A DNA stretch of 64,000 bases from Amylibacter sp. SFDW26 (GTDB lineage: Bacteria; Pseudomonadota; Alphaproteobacteria; Rhodobacterales; Rhodobacteraceae). The notes beneath the pieces were generated by a model. It did no database searches. It saw only the letters and a program-made list of their open reading frames with translations, and was not told where the DNA came from. The translations under genes were made by a program, and so were the position numbers. Shown piece by piece: positions 26,715 through 38,512 of the stretch; the first letter of the stretch is position 1; each line of letters opens with the position of its first letter. The stretch is taken from assembly GCF_009184395.1 (NCBI RefSeq), contig NZ_WEIC01000005.1:186001-250000 (forward strand), in the 5' to 3' direction.

Positions 26715-27375
26715 CCACATCCGCATAGATTTCTAAGGCTTCTTCACCAGAAGCGCGCAATTCATAGACACCTCGTTCGACACGCTCAAACCAGCCATAG
26801 TGATCAGCTTGCAAAATGCTGGCCGCTTTATCCACGCCCAGTTCTTTCTTCAAAACGCTTGGTTTATTCGGGCCATCATTTAAGGCCATAGCGATGCGTA
26901 AAGCATCCTGACGATAAGCCGTAATAATCTTACGTTTTGTTTGGCCCCCTGTATTATGGTCACCAATGCGGCGTTCAAACTCTTTTAACAGTGCCTCTTT
27001 GCGCTTCTTAACCTTACGTGGTTGATACGGCCCTGCATCGCAATGCACTAACACAGAAGGCGTTTTTGCATCGAACCGCACTGAAATTAACCCAAGCCCC
27101 AAGCGGCGGCAGAGTTTCACCGCATCTTTCACCTGAGAGATCCAACGTTTACCCTTACCAGCAGGCACAGCCACATAAACGGCATCCGTCATGGTTTGAC
27201 GGTCAATACCCTGCATTAAGAGCGCTATTGAAAGGGAGAGTTTCAGTTCAACGATCACAGGTTCTTCATCATCTCGCACAGCAACCAGATCACAATCTTT
27301 GATCTCGGCCTTAACCTCATACCCTTGTCCTTCTAGATAGGATTTTATGGGTGCGTATAGTTCTGTTTCTTTCAT
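26695..27375 (-). CDS. DUF2161 protein, PD-(D/E)xK-like
   Basis: A 226-residue DUF2161 protein. Residues 1-60 hold a PD-(D/E)xK-like core: a helix with the opening ETELYAPIKSYLEGQGY, then CDLVAV (Asp) and PVIVELKLS with the Glu-x-Lys pair, followed by a helix with LMQGIDRQTMTDAVYVAVP. The C-terminus (ALEIYADVVKAL) with DHYGWFERVERGVYEL looks like a winged helix. The family is annotated as a putative phosphodiesterase or transposase-like protein and is widespread in alphaproteobacteria at conserved positions, so it is probably chromosomal rather than mobile. The function is unproven. Confidence 0.85.
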   Translation of the reverse strand: MKETELYAPIKSYLEGQGYEVKAEIKDCDLVAVRDDEEPVIVELKLSLSIALLMQGIDRQTMTDAVYVAVPAGKGKRWISQVKDAVKLCRRLGLGLISVRFDAKTPSVLVHCDAGPYQPRKVKKRKEALLKEFERRIGDHNTGGQTKRKIITAYRQDALRIAMALNDGPNKPSVLKKELGVDKAASILQADHYGWFERVERGVYELRASGEEALEIYADVVKALQE

Positions 27376-27457
27376 TACAGATCACGCTATTGCATGGGAT
27401 TGGCTCGGACAAGCATTCATGCTTCCCTTTCGCGGCTTTTCACGCCAATAAAGACCT

Positions 27458-27928
27458 ATGACAGATCACATCGCACGTAAGGGCCTGCGCCCTAAATTCT
27501 GGGAAACCACTGATCTTGCGGATATGAACCGTGATGAATGGGAAGCCCTGTGTGATGGGTGTGGCAAATGTTGCATGCTAAAGCTCGAAGATGATGAAAC
27601 GGGTGATGTGCATTACACCAATATCGCCTGCCGTTTGTTCGACGATAAAACATGTAGTTGCGGCAATTACCCTTTGCGTAAACAAATGGTTGCAGGCTGT
27701 GTTGTATTGACCCCTGAAAACATAGAACGCAATGCACATTGGATGCCCTCTACATGTGCATATAGGTTACTAGAAGAAGGCGATATTTTACCCGATTGGC
27801 ATCCTTTGATAACTGGCAATCCGCAATCAGCGCAGGATGCAGATATCAGCATGCATGGGAAAACTGTTGCCGAATACGAAGTGAATGAAGACGATTTTGA
27901 GGATTATGTCATAGAAGGTTTACAATGA
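27458..27928 (+). CDS. YcgN family cysteine cluster protein
   Basis: A 156-residue protein with the UPF0260 (YcgN) signature. The N-terminal F-W-E-T segment is followed by C-DGCGKCCM (a C-x2-C-x2-CC pattern), then YTNIACRLFDDKTCSCGNYPLRK and MPSTCAYRLLEEG. The clustered cysteines suggest binding of an Fe-S cluster or zinc. The function is unknown. It shares an ATGA overlap with the next gene, so the two are translationally coupled. Confidence 0.88.
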   Translation: MTDHIARKGLRPKFWETTDLADMNRDEWEALCDGCGKCCMLKLEDDETGDVHYTNIACRLFDDKTCSCGNYPLRKQMVAGCVVLTPENIERNAHWMPSTCAYRLLEEGDILPDWHPLITGNPQSAQDADISMHGKTVAEYEVNEDDFEDYVIEGLQ

Positions 27929-28743
27929 TGGCAAACCTAAAAGGCATAGGCATCGCAGGCTGCGGCCGCATGGGCGAACCTATGTTGCAAGCCCTGATAA
28001 ATGCAGGTTTTGATGCGCTTGGCTATGACGTTCGTCCGTGTGAAAGCTATACTGAAATCGCACCCTTTATGACGAATGACATCGCTGTATTTTCAGATCG
28101 CTTAGAAACACTTATCACAGTCGTTCGTGATACGGATCAAACCGACGATGTTTTGTTTGGCGCTCAGAGTTTTACAAAAGCCCCTAACCTAGAAACGATT
28201 ATTATCTGTTCAACCTTATCCCCAAGATATGTGCGCGACCTGCGCAACCGTGTTCCTGAACACATCACCTTAATAGACGCCCCAATGTCTGGCGCGCGTA
28301 TTGCAGCCGAAGAAGCGCAGCTATCATTTATGCTGGGCGGGAAGAAAGACGGCCTAGACTCTATACAACCCTTGCTTAGCGCTATGGGCGCTCATTTTCA
28401 CCATATGGGTGAATACGGGTCGGGTATGTCTGCCAAAGTGCTGAACAACATGCTTGCCGCCAGCAACACAGCTATGACCCGTTTGGTTTTGGATTGGGCA
28501 GATCAACAAAGTATAGATGAACGTAAGTTACTGGATTTAATAGCAACCAGTTCAGGTCAAAACTGGCTGGCATCGGGCATGGAGACAATCGAATTTGCCC
28601 GTGATGGGTACAGCTTGGACAACACAATTGGGATCATAGAAAAAGACGTCAAAAGCGCATTGGATGATGCACCGGACAATGCAGATACTGCATTGCCCGA
28701 AGCCGTTATTGAAGCCATTCGCGGTTTAAAACCCCGATCTTAG
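27925..28743 (+). CDS. Beta-hydroxyacid dehydrogenase family NAD(P)-binding protein
   Basis: A 272-residue protein of the 3-hydroxyisobutyrate dehydrogenase superfamily. The N-terminal Rossmann motif is GIGIAGCGRMGEPML, the substrate loop is DAPMSGARIAAEEAQL, and the helix KVLNNMLAASNT carries the catalytic Lys usual for the family. Beta-hydroxyacid dehydrogenases reduce or oxidise small 3-hydroxyacids; the exact substrate is unclear and the protein is shorter than canonical enzymes (about 290 residues). It is coupled to the upstream YcgN-type gene and overlaps the downstream convergent gene by 4 bases. Confidence 0.82.
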   Translation: MMANLKGIGIAGCGRMGEPMLQALINAGFDALGYDVRPCESYTEIAPFMTNDIAVFSDRLETLITVVRDTDQTDDVLFGAQSFTKAPNLETIIICSTLSPRYVRDLRNRVPEHITLIDAPMSGARIAAEEAQLSFMLGGKKDGLDSIQPLLSAMGAHFHHMGEYGSGMSAKVLNNMLAASNTAMTRLVLDWADQQSIDERKLLDLIATSSGQNWLASGMETIEFARDGYSLDNTIGIIEKDVKSALDDAPDNADTALPEAVIEAIRGLKPRS

Positions 28744-29336
28744 GCCTGTTCTGCCAAATAGGCATCAAGATGCGGTAAGCGGTCTTGCCCCCAGAACACC
28801 TGATCATTCACGACATATGTGGGCGTGCCAAAAGCACCAGCTTTTAATGCATCTTCTGTATTCTTACTGAATGTCTCTGCACCATCTAACATACCGCTAT
28901 CCGACAACGACCCATCAAAACCGTTTGTGGTCAGGCATTCTTTGATCACTTCATCTTGGGAAATATCTTTATCTTCTGCCCAGCAAGCGCGGAAAATAGA
29001 ATGCACAAGACCTGCCATATCACCACCACCTGCATTTTGGGCTGCGATAATTGCAAAACAAGCTGGTGCTGGGTTTGTTGGCCAGAACGCTGGTTTTACA
29101 TTCACAGGCAGGCCATTGAATTTGGCAACACGTTCAATTTCTTGCCCACGGTATTTCGCTTTATTTTCGTGGCGTTCGGCTGGTGGCGGTGTCCCAACTT
29201 CTTCAAACACTTTCATCAAAGCAAAAGGTTTATAGTTCACAGTCGCACCATGTTTTGCGGCGACTTCTTCCATACGAGTTCCTGCCAAATAGCCAAAAGG
29301 CGATAGTGGAAACATGTAATAGTCGATTTGAGTCAT
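28740..29336 (-). CDS. 2-hydroxychromene-2-carboxylate isomerase family protein
   Basis: A 198-residue DsbA-like/kappa-class GST fold protein. The start MTQIDYYMFPLSPFGYLAGTRME matches the HCCA isomerase family, in which the active Ser replaces the thioredoxin Cys (here the SPFGY segment). The middle includes PVNVKPAFWPTNPAPA, and the end has GAFGTPTYVVNDQVFWGQDRL, the cis-proline region TP and the family's closing GxDRL. The family isomerises naphthalene intermediates but in most bacteria is a glutathione-dependent enzyme of unknown substrate. No degradation genes are nearby. Confidence 0.9.
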   Translation of the reverse strand: MTQIDYYMFPLSPFGYLAGTRMEEVAAKHGATVNYKPFALMKVFEEVGTPPPAERHENKAKYRGQEIERVAKFNGLPVNVKPAFWPTNPAPACFAIIAAQNAGGGDMAGLVHSIFRACWAEDKDISQDEVIKECLTTNGFDGSLSDSGMLDGAETFSKNTEDALKAGAFGTPTYVVNDQVFWGQDRLPHLDAYLAEQA

Positions 29337-29468
29337 TTTTTCCTCACAGATTAAGAATTAATTCTTGGTATCATCAAGGTAACGACTAGGCAAAATCAAT
29401 TTGCGGTGTTAAGCGAAGGTAACTCTAACACGCTGCTGCCAACAGCCTTAGACTTGGGGATAATGTCT

Positions 29469-30485
29469 ATGAACACGCTGGTCGAACCAAAGCTCATTTC
29501 TGGAAACGCTAACCGAACATTGAGCAAGGCAATCGCCAAGCGCATGTCCCTATTACGAGGCGGCAATGTTGATCTGGTCAACGCGCGTATCGAGCGCTTC
29601 AATGATCAAGAGATTTTCGTAGAAGTTTACGAAAACGTCCGTGGCGAAGATATGTTTATTCTTCAATCCACATCAAACCCCGCAAATGATAACCTGATGG
29701 AATTGCTGATCATCGCAGATGCTATGCGCCGCTCATCTGCGAAGCGTATCACAGCTGTTATTCCTTACTTTGGCTACGCGCGCCAAGACCGCCGTACAAA
29801 GGCACGCACACCGATTTCAGCGAAGCTTGTTGCAAACCTTATTGCCGAAGCTGGTATTGAACGTGTTTTGACTATGGATTTACATGCAACACAGATTCAA
29901 GGCTTCTTTGATATTCCAGTGGACAACCTATATGCGTCTCCAATCTTTGCGCTTGATGTGATGCATCACTTTGAGAACATGGATGACGTTATGATCATCT
30001 CTCCTGATGTTGGCGGTGTTGCACGTGCCCGTGAATTGGCAAAACGTATTGGTGCTGACCTTGCGATCGTAGATAAACGCCGCAATGCACCTGGTGAAAT
30101 TGCTGAAATGACAGTGATTGGTGATGTGAAAGGCCGTAGATGTATTATCGTAGACGATATTTGCGATACGGCTGGCACATTGTGTAAAGCCGCGGATACA
30201 TTAATCGAACATGGTGCTACTGAAGTACACAGCTATATTACGCACGGTGTTCTATCTGGCCCTGCTGTTGAACGTATAACCAATTCCAGCATGAAACAGT
30301 TGGTTATTACAGATTCGATTGAAGCAACTCCAGAGGTGGCAGCTTGTAAGAAAATCCGCACGGTTCCAACAGCACCTATTTTCGCACAAGCAACATTGAA
30401 CATTGCGAATGGTACATCAGTATCATCCTTATTTGATGAGAATATCTTGGGACCAATCTATGAAGGATATTACAAAGGCGTTTAA
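29469..30485 (+). CDS. prs: Ribose-phosphate pyrophosphokinase
   Basis: A 338-residue PRPP synthetase, supplying PRPP for nucleotide, histidine and tryptophan synthesis. The start is set at the ATG at 29469 ([16 protein letters not shown]), with GGGG at a good distance; an ATG two codons earlier is possible. The flexible loop and active-site strings [20 protein letters not shown], the PRPP motif [14 protein letters not shown] and KRRNAPGE are present. Length is about 10-20 residues above the E. coli enzyme because of the N-terminal extension. Confidence 0.96.
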   Translation: MNTLVEPKLISGNANRTLSKAIAKRMSLLRGGNVDLVNARIERFNDQEIFVEVYENVRGEDMFILQSTSNPANDNLMELLIIADAMRRSSAKRITAVIPYFGYARQDRRTKARTPISAKLVANLIAEAGIERVLTMDLHATQIQGFFDIPVDNLYASPIFALDVMHHFENMDDVMIISPDVGGVARARELAKRIGADLAIVDKRRNAPGEIAEMTVIGDVKGRRCIIVDDICDTAGTLCKAADTLIEHGATEVHSYITHGVLSGPAVERITNSSMKQLVITDSIEATPEVAACKKIRTVPTAPIFAQATLNIANGTSVSSLFDENILGPIYEGYYKGV

Positions 30486-30492
30486 AACGCTT

Positions 30493-30846
30493 TTAATACA
30501 TGTCATCCCAGTTATCTTCGGCTTCCACACCACCGATAGCTACCCATGATGCTTTGGCGCGGGCGACTTTTGTGTCGCCCCAAGTGCGAAACACAATATC
30601 AAATCCATTTTGGGTGATATTCTCGACAACAGTTTCGGCACGCTGATTTTTACGGTTGTCAAAATCGAACATTTCCAAGGAAACCATAACAGTTGGTATA
30701 TCTTTAAACCCGTCTTTGAATTTTACTGCAACACGGCGTTCACGTTCGCCAGTACCTGCCCACATTTCGCCATTGGTATCAAAGTCCGAGAATAGCATCT
30801 CTGACCCTTGATCAACTCCAATTGTACTTGCGTAAATGCGCTTCAT
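30493..30846 (-). CDS. H-type lectin domain protein
   Basis: A 117-residue protein made mostly of an H-type lectin domain (six-strand beta sandwich binding N-acetylgalactosamine in invertebrate lectins). The pattern ERRVAVKFKDGFKDIPTVMVSLEMF and the closing strand ARAKASWVAIG fit the family. No signal peptide is visible. It lies 112 bases downstream of the ATP synthase genes on the same strand, beyond their terminator. In Rhodobacterales I recall a similar gene in this position; its job is unknown. Confidence 0.83.
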   Translation of the reverse strand: MKRIYASTIGVDQGSEMLFSDFDTNGEMWAGTGERERRVAVKFKDGFKDIPTVMVSLEMFDFDNRKNQRAETVVENITQNGFDIVFRTWGDTKVARAKASWVAIGGVEAEDNWDDMY

Positions 30847-30899
30847 GCTCGTTACCTTACTTCCGCCTGTCTTTTAATGGGATACGGATGAGTAACGCA

Positions 30900-30929
30900 A
30901 TAAAAAAGCCCTGCTGGAAAACAGGGCTT
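30900..30929 (-). terminator. Intrinsic terminator after atpC
   Basis: On the minus strand AAGCCCTG and CAGGGCTT form an 8-bp stem with an 8-base loop, followed by TTTTTATT. It lies 30 bases after the atpC stop and ends the atpHAGDC transcript before the lectin-type gene. Confidence 0.9.
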
Positions 30930-30958
30930 AGTTAAAAAATACGGCGATAATATGGTTC

Positions 30959-31348
30959 TTAGATCAAATCTAACAACGCTTTAGTATCTGAAACACGCTT
31001 ATCAGCAGTGTCTTTTGCATCGTTTTCCAGACCTTCAGCAGCAACAGTTGCCGCTTCAACCAAGCCATTCACAATATCCGCAGTTACTTCTGACTTTGGC
31101 ATTGCTTCTTCTGCAAGAACAGAAGCAGCTTCACCAGTGATTTCAACAAACCCGCCAGTCACAACATACTCGGTTACATCACTGCCTGCTTTCACTGTCA
31201 AAATGCCTGGGCGTAAGGTCGTCAAGAACGGTGCATGATCAGCCATAGCCGTGAAGTCCCCGTCAGCACCCGGGATTTGGATCTCGGATGCTTCTACAGA
31301 CGCCAACTTGCGCTCTGGTGACACTAGGTCGAATTGAATAGTAGCCAT
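30959..31348 (-). CDS. atpC: ATP synthase epsilon subunit
   Basis: A 129-residue epsilon subunit of the F1 head, which couples the rotor to the catalytic sites and can inhibit hydrolysis. The N-terminal beta sandwich shows FDLVSPERKLASVEASEIQIPGADGDF and DHAPFLTTLRPGILTV. The C-terminal helix is short and alanine-rich. It lies 19 bases after atpD in the atpHAGDC operon. Length is near the usual 130-140. Confidence 0.96.
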   Translation of the reverse strand: MATIQFDLVSPERKLASVEASEIQIPGADGDFTAMADHAPFLTTLRPGILTVKAGSDVTEYVVTGGFVEITGEAASVLAEEAMPKSEVTADIVNGLVEAATVAAEGLENDAKDTADKRVSDTKALLDLI

Positions 31349-31367
31349 GATTTATTGGCCCCTTCGA

Positions 31368-32825
<1,458 letters not shown>

Positions 32826-33701
32826 TTACAGCGCTTCCGCGCCCGAGATAATCTCGATCAATTCGTTAGTAATCGCAGCCTGACGTGAGCGGTTAAACTC
32901 GATTGTCAGCTTATCAATCATTTCGCCAGCATTACGTGTCGCATTATCCATAGCGGACATACGCGCACCCTGCTCTGATGCACCATTTTCCAACAAAGCC
33001 GTGAAGACCTGTGTTGATAATGCACGTGGCAACAAATCAGATAAGATTTCTTCTTCGCTTGGCTCATATTCATAGAATGGAGCTTCGGCTGCATCATCTG
33101 ACGCTTCGAAAGACGCAGGGATCAACTGAAGTGCTGTTGGCACTTGGCTGATAACGCTTTCAAATTTGTTATAAAAGATAGTAGCGACGTCGAACTCACC
33201 AGCATTAAAGCGTTTCACAACATCCGCAGCGATTGACTGTGCATTCACATAGCCGATACGTTTCACTTCTGACAGATCAACGTGATCAATCATAATGTCT
33301 TCGTATTCGCGTTTCAGTTGCTCACGGCCTTTTTTGCCAACAGTCAACATTTTTACAGTTTTGCCAGCTTCCAACAATTCAATAGCCTTGGCTTTCGCCA
33401 TTTTTGCAATTGAAGAGTTAAAGCCACCACATAATCCACGTTCCGCAGTTGCAACGATCAACAAGTGAACTTTATCGTCACCTGATCCTGCCAACAACTT
33501 CGGCGCACCAGCGGCATCAGCAGAAGCACCGGCCAAATTGGCCATAACTGCATTCATACGGTCTGCATAAGGGCGGCCAGCTTCAGCCGCCTCTTGTGCA
33601 CGACGCAACTTTGCAGCCGATACCATCTGCATGGCCTTGGTGATCTTACGAGTGTTCTTTACACTCTCGATCCGTGTTTTTAGGTCCTTGAGGTTTGGCA
33701 T
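32826..33701 (-). CDS. atpG: ATP synthase gamma subunit
   Basis: A 291-residue central stalk subunit of F1. The N-terminal helix ([31 protein letters not shown]) and the C-terminal helix ([31 protein letters not shown]) are typical and intact. An acidic, variable insertion around residues 205-220 ([19 protein letters not shown]) is usual for alphaproteobacterial gamma subunits. It lies 34 bases after atpA. Confidence 0.97.
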   Translation of the reverse strand: MPNLKDLKTRIESVKNTRKITKAMQMVSAAKLRRAQEAAEAGRPYADRMNAVMANLAGASADAAGAPKLLAGSGDDKVHLLIVATAERGLCGGFNSSIAKMAKAKAIELLEAGKTVKMLTVGKKGREQLKREYEDIMIDHVDLSEVKRIGYVNAQSIAADVVKRFNAGEFDVATIFYNKFESVISQVPTALQLIPASFEASDDAAEAPFYEYEPSEEEILSDLLPRALSTQVFTALLENGASEQGARMSAMDNATRNAGEMIDKLTIEFNRSRQAAITNELIEIISGAEAL

Positions 33702-33735
33702 CTATCCAAACTCCTGTTCCGTAAAAGGCCTCAGT

Positions 33736-35271
33736 TTATGCAAAATCTTTTGAGAAAGATTCTACGACGGCTTTGATCTTGTCTTCGGCATCGCCTTTGA
33801 CTTTTGGATCTTCTGTTTTGATCCAATCCAATAGATCAGCGTGATTTGTGCGAACAAAGTTCAACAAACCTGCTTCAAATGCACCAACTTGGCTCACTTC
33901 AACGTTGTCCAAGTAACCTTTTGTACCTGCGTACAATACGATAACTTGTTCAGCTGTTGTTTGTGGGCTGTATTGAGCTTGTTTAAGCAACTCAGTCAAA
34001 CGTGCGCCACGTGCCAACAAAGCTTGTGTTGAAGCATCAAGATCAGAACCAAACTGCGCAAAGGCAGCCATTTCGCGATACTGAGCCAATTCCAATTTGA
34101 TAGAACCCGCAACAGATTTCATTGCATTTGTTTGCGCAGATGAACCAACACGAGACACTGACAAACCAGTGTTCACAGCAGGACGGATACCTTGGTAGAA
34201 CAGTTCAGTTTCCAAGAAAATCTGACCGTCAGTAATTGAGATCACGTTTGTTGGAATAAACGCAGAAACGTCACCACCTTGTGTTTCAATCACAGGCAAA
34301 GCTGTCAATGAACCGTTACCAGAGTTATCACCCAATTTAGCAGAACGTTCTAGCAAACGAGAGTGAAGATAGAAAACGTCACCTGGATAAGCTTCACGAC
34401 CTGGTGGACGACGAAGAAGAAGTGACATTTGACGATACGCAACAGCTTGTTTTGTAAGGTCATCATAAATCATCAGGCCGTGCATTCCGTTGTCACGGAA
34501 GTATTCACCCATTGAAGTCGCCGCATATGGTGCCAAGAATTGCATCGGAGCTGGATCAGAAGCAGTCGCAGCAACAACGATTGAATACTCAAGCGCACCT
34601 GTTTCTTCTAGCTTCTTAACCAACTGAGCAACAGTTGAACGTTTTTGACCAACAGCAACGTAGATACAGAATAGTTTTTCTGAATCGTCTTTTGCAGCGT
34701 CGTTATATGCTTTTTGGTTTAAGATTGTATCCAAAGCCACAGCAGTTTTACCTGTTTGGCGATCACCAATGATAAGTTCACGTTGGCCACGACCGATTGG
34801 GATCAAGGCGTCAACTGATTTCAGACCAGTCGCCATTGGTTCGTGAACTGACTTACGTGGAATAATACCAGGCGCTTTAACGTCAGCAGTTGAACGTTTT
34901 TTCGCTTTGATAGGACCTTTGCCGTCGATTGGATTACCCAAACCGTCAACAACGCGCCCCAACAATTCTGGACCAACAGGAACGTCCACAATAGCGTTTG
35001 TACGCTTAACTGTGTCGCCTTCTTTAATTGTGCTGTCAGAACCGAAGATAACAACACCAACGTTGTCAGCCTCAAGGTTCAAAGCCATTCCGCGGATACC
35101 ACCAGGGAATTCAACCATTTCACCAGCTTGAACATTGTCCAAACCGTGTACACGAGCGATACCATCACCGACAGACAGAACGCGGCCAACTTCAGCCACT
35201 TCGGCTTCTTGACCGAAATTCTTAATCTGATCTTTGAGGATCGCAGAAATTTCTGCAGCTTGGATACCCAT
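33736..35271 (-). CDS. atpA: ATP synthase alpha subunit
   Basis: A 511-residue regulatory subunit of F1 with a complete Walker A motif GDRQTGKT at residues 169-176, the GQKRSTVAQ region, and the [14 protein letters not shown] catalytic-interface segment. The N-terminal segment beginning with [18 protein letters not shown] is typical. It starts within the atpH stop (TAATG overlap), so translation is coupled. Only F1 genes are present here; the F0 genes must lie elsewhere, as is normal in Rhodobacterales. Confidence 0.98.
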   Translation of the reverse strand: MGIQAAEISAILKDQIKNFGQEAEVAEVGRVLSVGDGIARVHGLDNVQAGEMVEFPGGIRGMALNLEADNVGVVIFGSDSTIKEGDTVKRTNAIVDVPVGPELLGRVVDGLGNPIDGKGPIKAKKRSTADVKAPGIIPRKSVHEPMATGLKSVDALIPIGRGQRELIIGDRQTGKTAVALDTILNQKAYNDAAKDDSEKLFCIYVAVGQKRSTVAQLVKKLEETGALEYSIVVAATASDPAPMQFLAPYAATSMGEYFRDNGMHGLMIYDDLTKQAVAYRQMSLLLRRPPGREAYPGDVFYLHSRLLERSAKLGDNSGNGSLTALPVIETQGGDVSAFIPTNVISITDGQIFLETELFYQGIRPAVNTGLSVSRVGSSAQTNAMKSVAGSIKLELAQYREMAAFAQFGSDLDASTQALLARGARLTELLKQAQYSPQTTAEQVIVLYAGTKGYLDNVEVSQVGAFEAGLLNFVRTNHADLLDWIKTEDPKVKGDAEDKIKAVVESFSKDFA

Positions 35272-35831
35272 TATCCGACCTCTTTCATTGCATTTTGAAG
35301 ATTGGAGAGCTTAGAGCGGATCGAGCTATCGATCATCTTAGAGCCCACTTTAACGATTAAACCGCCGATAAGTGTTTCATCGACGGATACGTTTACGTTT
35401 ACATCCTTACCAACGGTCGCTTTCAGCGTTTTGGCAAGTTTGTCTTGTTGTGCTTTGGTCAAGGCTTTCGCAGCAGTAACGTCTGCTGTGACTTCGCCTT
35501 TTTCCTCGGCAATCATCGCTTTCACTGTAGTGATTAGTGATGGCAGAACGAACAAACGACGTTTTTCAGCCATAAGGCCTAACGTGCTTGACACATCCTT
35601 TGATAATTTCATTTTCTTTGCGATTACAGCAATAGCAGATGCAGCATCTTCGCGTGTATATACTGGAGACGATGTTAGATCGCGTAGCGCATCACTGTCT
35701 TCCAGAGCGGCTGCAAGGGCGTCGAAATCTTTTTCAACGGCTGGCAGTTTTTTGGCATCTTTTGCCAACTCAAAAACGGCTGTCGCATAACGCGCAGCAA
35801 TTCCTGATGATATCGAACCAGTGTCAGACAC
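35271..35831 (-). CDS. atpH: ATP synthase delta subunit
   Basis: A 186-residue delta subunit (OSCP in mitochondria) that links F1 to the b-subunit stator. The N-terminal helical domain shows [24 protein letters not shown] and the C-terminal part shows [29 protein letters not shown], the family's signature. It is the first gene of the operon, with a 273-base interval upstream in which no clear promoter motif was identified. Confidence 0.96.
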   Translation of the reverse strand: MSDTGSISSGIAARYATAVFELAKDAKKLPAVEKDFDALAAALEDSDALRDLTSSPVYTREDAASAIAVIAKKMKLSKDVSSTLGLMAEKRRLFVLPSLITTVKAMIAEEKGEVTADVTAAKALTKAQQDKLAKTLKATVGKDVNVNVSVDETLIGGLIVKVGSKMIDSSIRSKLSNLQNAMKEVG

Positions 35832-36104
35832 TTAGAACCTTCCGAAGTTAGGAGCCCAAATTACAGTAATTCAAGCAGCGTAAATCCGAGGAAAAGCATA
35901 TCCCCCCAAAATCGTCGTCGTGATACCAAAGCAGACCCGACTCTGCAACAATAATGCCAACGTTAGCGGAAAAGATGTAATTGTTTAAAAACAGTGACTT
36001 AACGAATCGCCGCGACAATCCGCGCCAAATTACGTGAGTTTTGCGTCAGTTTAATGAAAAACTTTACCAAGAAATGGGGCCGACTCTTGTATTTCACCCT
36101 AAGG

Positions 36105-36887
36105 TTAAGCCTGCTCTTCGTTTTTTGACTTCGATCTATTTGAAACGGGATTGCTTGCTGGCTTGGCTATCCCCTCAAGAGCTTCTAAAGGTTTGCGCAC
36201 TGCGGCACCTAGACCTTTATGTGTTGGCGCATAGACCTGCTTGGTTGCTTCGACCATAACAACACCAGCGGCAAAAGGCATTGCAACCTTCAAACTGAAG
36301 CCTTCCAACATCTGTGCAATTTTTAAACCAAATGGGCGATGACTGGGAATCGCATAAAGTGCCGAGATGTGTCGTTCTGGCAAAAACCGATGCTTCTGAA
36401 GCTGCGCTTCTAACTGCGCCAAACTGTAAGGGCGTCCATACCCAAACGGCGTTGCATCACGACGCGCCCAAAGTCCAGAACGGTTCGGCACGATAAACAG
36501 CACGCGCCCACCAGGGCCCAACACACGCCAAATCTCATCTAATAAAGCTGCCGTGTTCTCACTGGTTTCAAGGCCATGCAAAACAATCAACTTATCCACA
36601 AAGCCTGTAGAAATAGGCCAGTTGGTTTCTTCTGTCAGAACAGAGTGGTTTTCTTTACCCTCAGGCCAAGCCATCACACCTTGAGGGCCTGGCATAATAC
36701 ACATAACTCGGCGTGCGTTAGTCAAGAACGGACGCAGCATCGGCGCGGCAAATCCAAATCCAGCAACAGTCTGGCCTTTCACATCGGGCCATAGCTTGAT
36801 AATTTCCTCGCGCAAAGCACGCTGAACAATACGCCCTAATTTGGTCCGATAATAGAATGCCCGTAGTTTTATGACGTCTAAATGCAT
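36105..36887 (-). CDS. Class I SAM-dependent methyltransferase
   Basis: A 260-residue methyltransferase of the methyltransferase-11 type. The SAM motif is [11 protein letters not shown] near residue 39, with the acid and following motif in [13 protein letters not shown] and [36 protein letters not shown]. The start [23 protein letters not shown] and the gene's divergent position to gloB are conserved in Rhodobacterales. The last 30 residues ([19 protein letters not shown]) are low-complexity and polar. The substrate is unknown. Confidence 0.85.
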   Translation of the reverse strand: MHLDVIKLRAFYYRTKLGRIVQRALREEIIKLWPDVKGQTVAGFGFAAPMLRPFLTNARRVMCIMPGPQGVMAWPEGKENHSVLTEETNWPISTGFVDKLIVLHGLETSENTAALLDEIWRVLGPGGRVLFIVPNRSGLWARRDATPFGYGRPYSLAQLEAQLQKHRFLPERHISALYAIPSHRPFGLKIAQMLEGFSLKVAMPFAAGVVMVEATKQVYAPTHKGLGAAVRKPLEALEGIAKPASNPVSNRSKSKNEEQA

Positions 36888-36950
36888 TGCATCCCGTGTG
36901 TAGATCAGTCAGAATCGTCCTGACAGTAATAGTAACCTTAAGAGATTTTG

Positions 36951-37718
36951 ATGGCCCTGCAAATTATTACCATACCATGTCTTTCAGATAATTACGCATA
37001 TCTGATCCGCGACGAAGAAACTGATCAAGTGGCTGTCGTTGATGCACCAGAGGCCGCACCTATTTTAGGTGCTCTGAAAGATTTGGAATGGTCACTCGAC
37101 AAAATCTTGATAACGCACCATCATTTCGATCATATTGATGGCATTGAAGCCCTACAATTAGAGACTGGCGCACAGGTTTTCGGGGCAACAGCAGACAAGC
37201 ATCGCCTTCCTCAATTAGATGTAGAGCTTGCGGAAGGAGATACCTTCGAATTGGGTCATGAAACATGTGAAGTTCTCGATGTATCAGGCCATACAATTGG
37301 CCATATAGCTTTTGTATTCAAAAATGCCAAAGCTGCATTTACTGCTGATAGCCTTATGGCGCTTGGGTGTGGGCGCCTTTTCGAAGGTGATGCAAAAATG
37401 ATGTGGGATACGATGAGAAAATTCAAAACCCTCTCTGATGACACATTGGTATATTCAGGCCATGAATACACCGCAAGCAATGCAGCATTTGCAATAACAA
37501 TCGAACCAGATAATGCAGATCTACAAACACGCATTGAAGATATTACAGACAAACGCGCAAATGACATCCCAACAGTTCCAGCAAGCATTGGGTTAGAAAA
37601 AGCGACAAACCCCTTCATGCGCGCCAATCTAAACGAGGTCAAAGCCCTTGTTGGTATGACGGGCGCATCTGATGCCGAAGTATTTGGGGAAATACGCCGC
37701 CGCAAAGATAATTTTTAA
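36951..37718 (+). CDS. gloB: Hydroxyacylglutathione hydrolase (glyoxalase II)
   Basis: A 255-residue metallo-beta-lactamase-fold enzyme that hydrolyses S-lactoylglutathione to lactate and glutathione, the second step of methylglyoxal detoxification. The binuclear metal motif THHHFDH lies at residues 55-61. Further ligands appear in the SGHTIGHIAF and DSLMALGCGRLFEGD segments and SGHEYTASNAAFA. I chose the ATG at 36951; the TTG just before is weaker. It is upstream of an unknown gene and clpA. Confidence 0.95.
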   Translation: MALQIITIPCLSDNYAYLIRDEETDQVAVVDAPEAAPILGALKDLEWSLDKILITHHHFDHIDGIEALQLETGAQVFGATADKHRLPQLDVELAEGDTFELGHETCEVLDVSGHTIGHIAFVFKNAKAAFTADSLMALGCGRLFEGDAKMMWDTMRKFKTLSDDTLVYSGHEYTASNAAFAITIEPDNADLQTRIEDITDKRANDIPTVPASIGLEKATNPFMRANLNEVKALVGMTGASDAEVFGEIRRRKDNF

Positions 37719-37729
37719 GGGAACACGTT

Positions 37730-38512
37730 ATGGCTTTATCTGACTGGTTTAAAAACGAAGGGCAAGACATCATAGAACAGCGCTCTGGCCCTGCACAAGT
37801 TGGTTGGATGCTTACAGAGGCCAAGTCAGGCGTAGTCTATTATACACCAGAACGCGTGCGATCCGTTGAATTAAACAAGAAACACGCAAAATCCGCTTCA
37901 CGCTGCCCTGCAATCATCAATATGGAAAGTCGTTATTTTGCAATTCGCGTCCCTTTTGACATGCACCTGCGTTTCGTGCGTGGTAAAGACGGGAAACCTG
38001 CTTTACGCAACATGATGGGTGAAGCCAGCCCTGTGCGCGGCAGTGTTTTGTCCAAAAAACTGCATGTTACTTCAGAAGTAGAGTGGCGTCACAAAGACCG
38101 CCCAACGATTCAAGTGTCACTGCCTTATATATTTATTGCTGACGAGCCGACCTATATGACACAACTTGATGCGTTCATGCATTACGATAAGCAGCCAAAA
38201 CCAGGCACAATCTTTGGCGGTCGTTTTCCTATACATAATTGGCCACGCCCATTGATGTGGGCCTTTGAATGGCATGACATCCAACAAGACTTGATCTTAA
38301 AACGCGGCGACCCTTGGTTTTACGTTCAATTTGAAACGACTCCCCAAGATCGGGCAGTTTCACTGGTGGAAGCAGAAAATACGCCTGAACTTGCGAAATA
38401 CCTTGAACATATCTCCGCATCAGTGAACTATGTAAATCAATCGTTCTCGCTTTTCAAAGAGGCAGAACGTGCAAGACCCAAGACTTTGCTCACACCAGTT
38501 GCGCGAAAATAG
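37730..38512 (+). CDS. Conserved hypothetical protein between gloB and clpA
   Basis: A 260-residue soluble protein that starts 11 bases after gloB, so the two are co-transcribed. Recognisable stretches are SDWFKNEGQDIIEQ, RCPAIINMESRYFAIRVPFDMHLRF, VEWRHKDRPTIQVSLPYIF, and YVQFETTPQD. Many tryptophans and proline-rich turns suggest a beta-rich fold. No signal peptide or catalytic motif is evident. I recall a protein in the same position in Rhodobacterales genomes but no functional name. Its role is unknown. Confidence 0.72.
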   Translation: MALSDWFKNEGQDIIEQRSGPAQVGWMLTEAKSGVVYYTPERVRSVELNKKHAKSASRCPAIINMESRYFAIRVPFDMHLRFVRGKDGKPALRNMMGEASPVRGSVLSKKLHVTSEVEWRHKDRPTIQVSLPYIFIADEPTYMTQLDAFMHYDKQPKPGTIFGGRFPIHNWPRPLMWAFEWHDIQQDLILKRGDPWFYVQFETTPQDRAVSLVEAENTPELAKYLEHISASVNYVNQSFSLFKEAERARPKTLLTPVARK

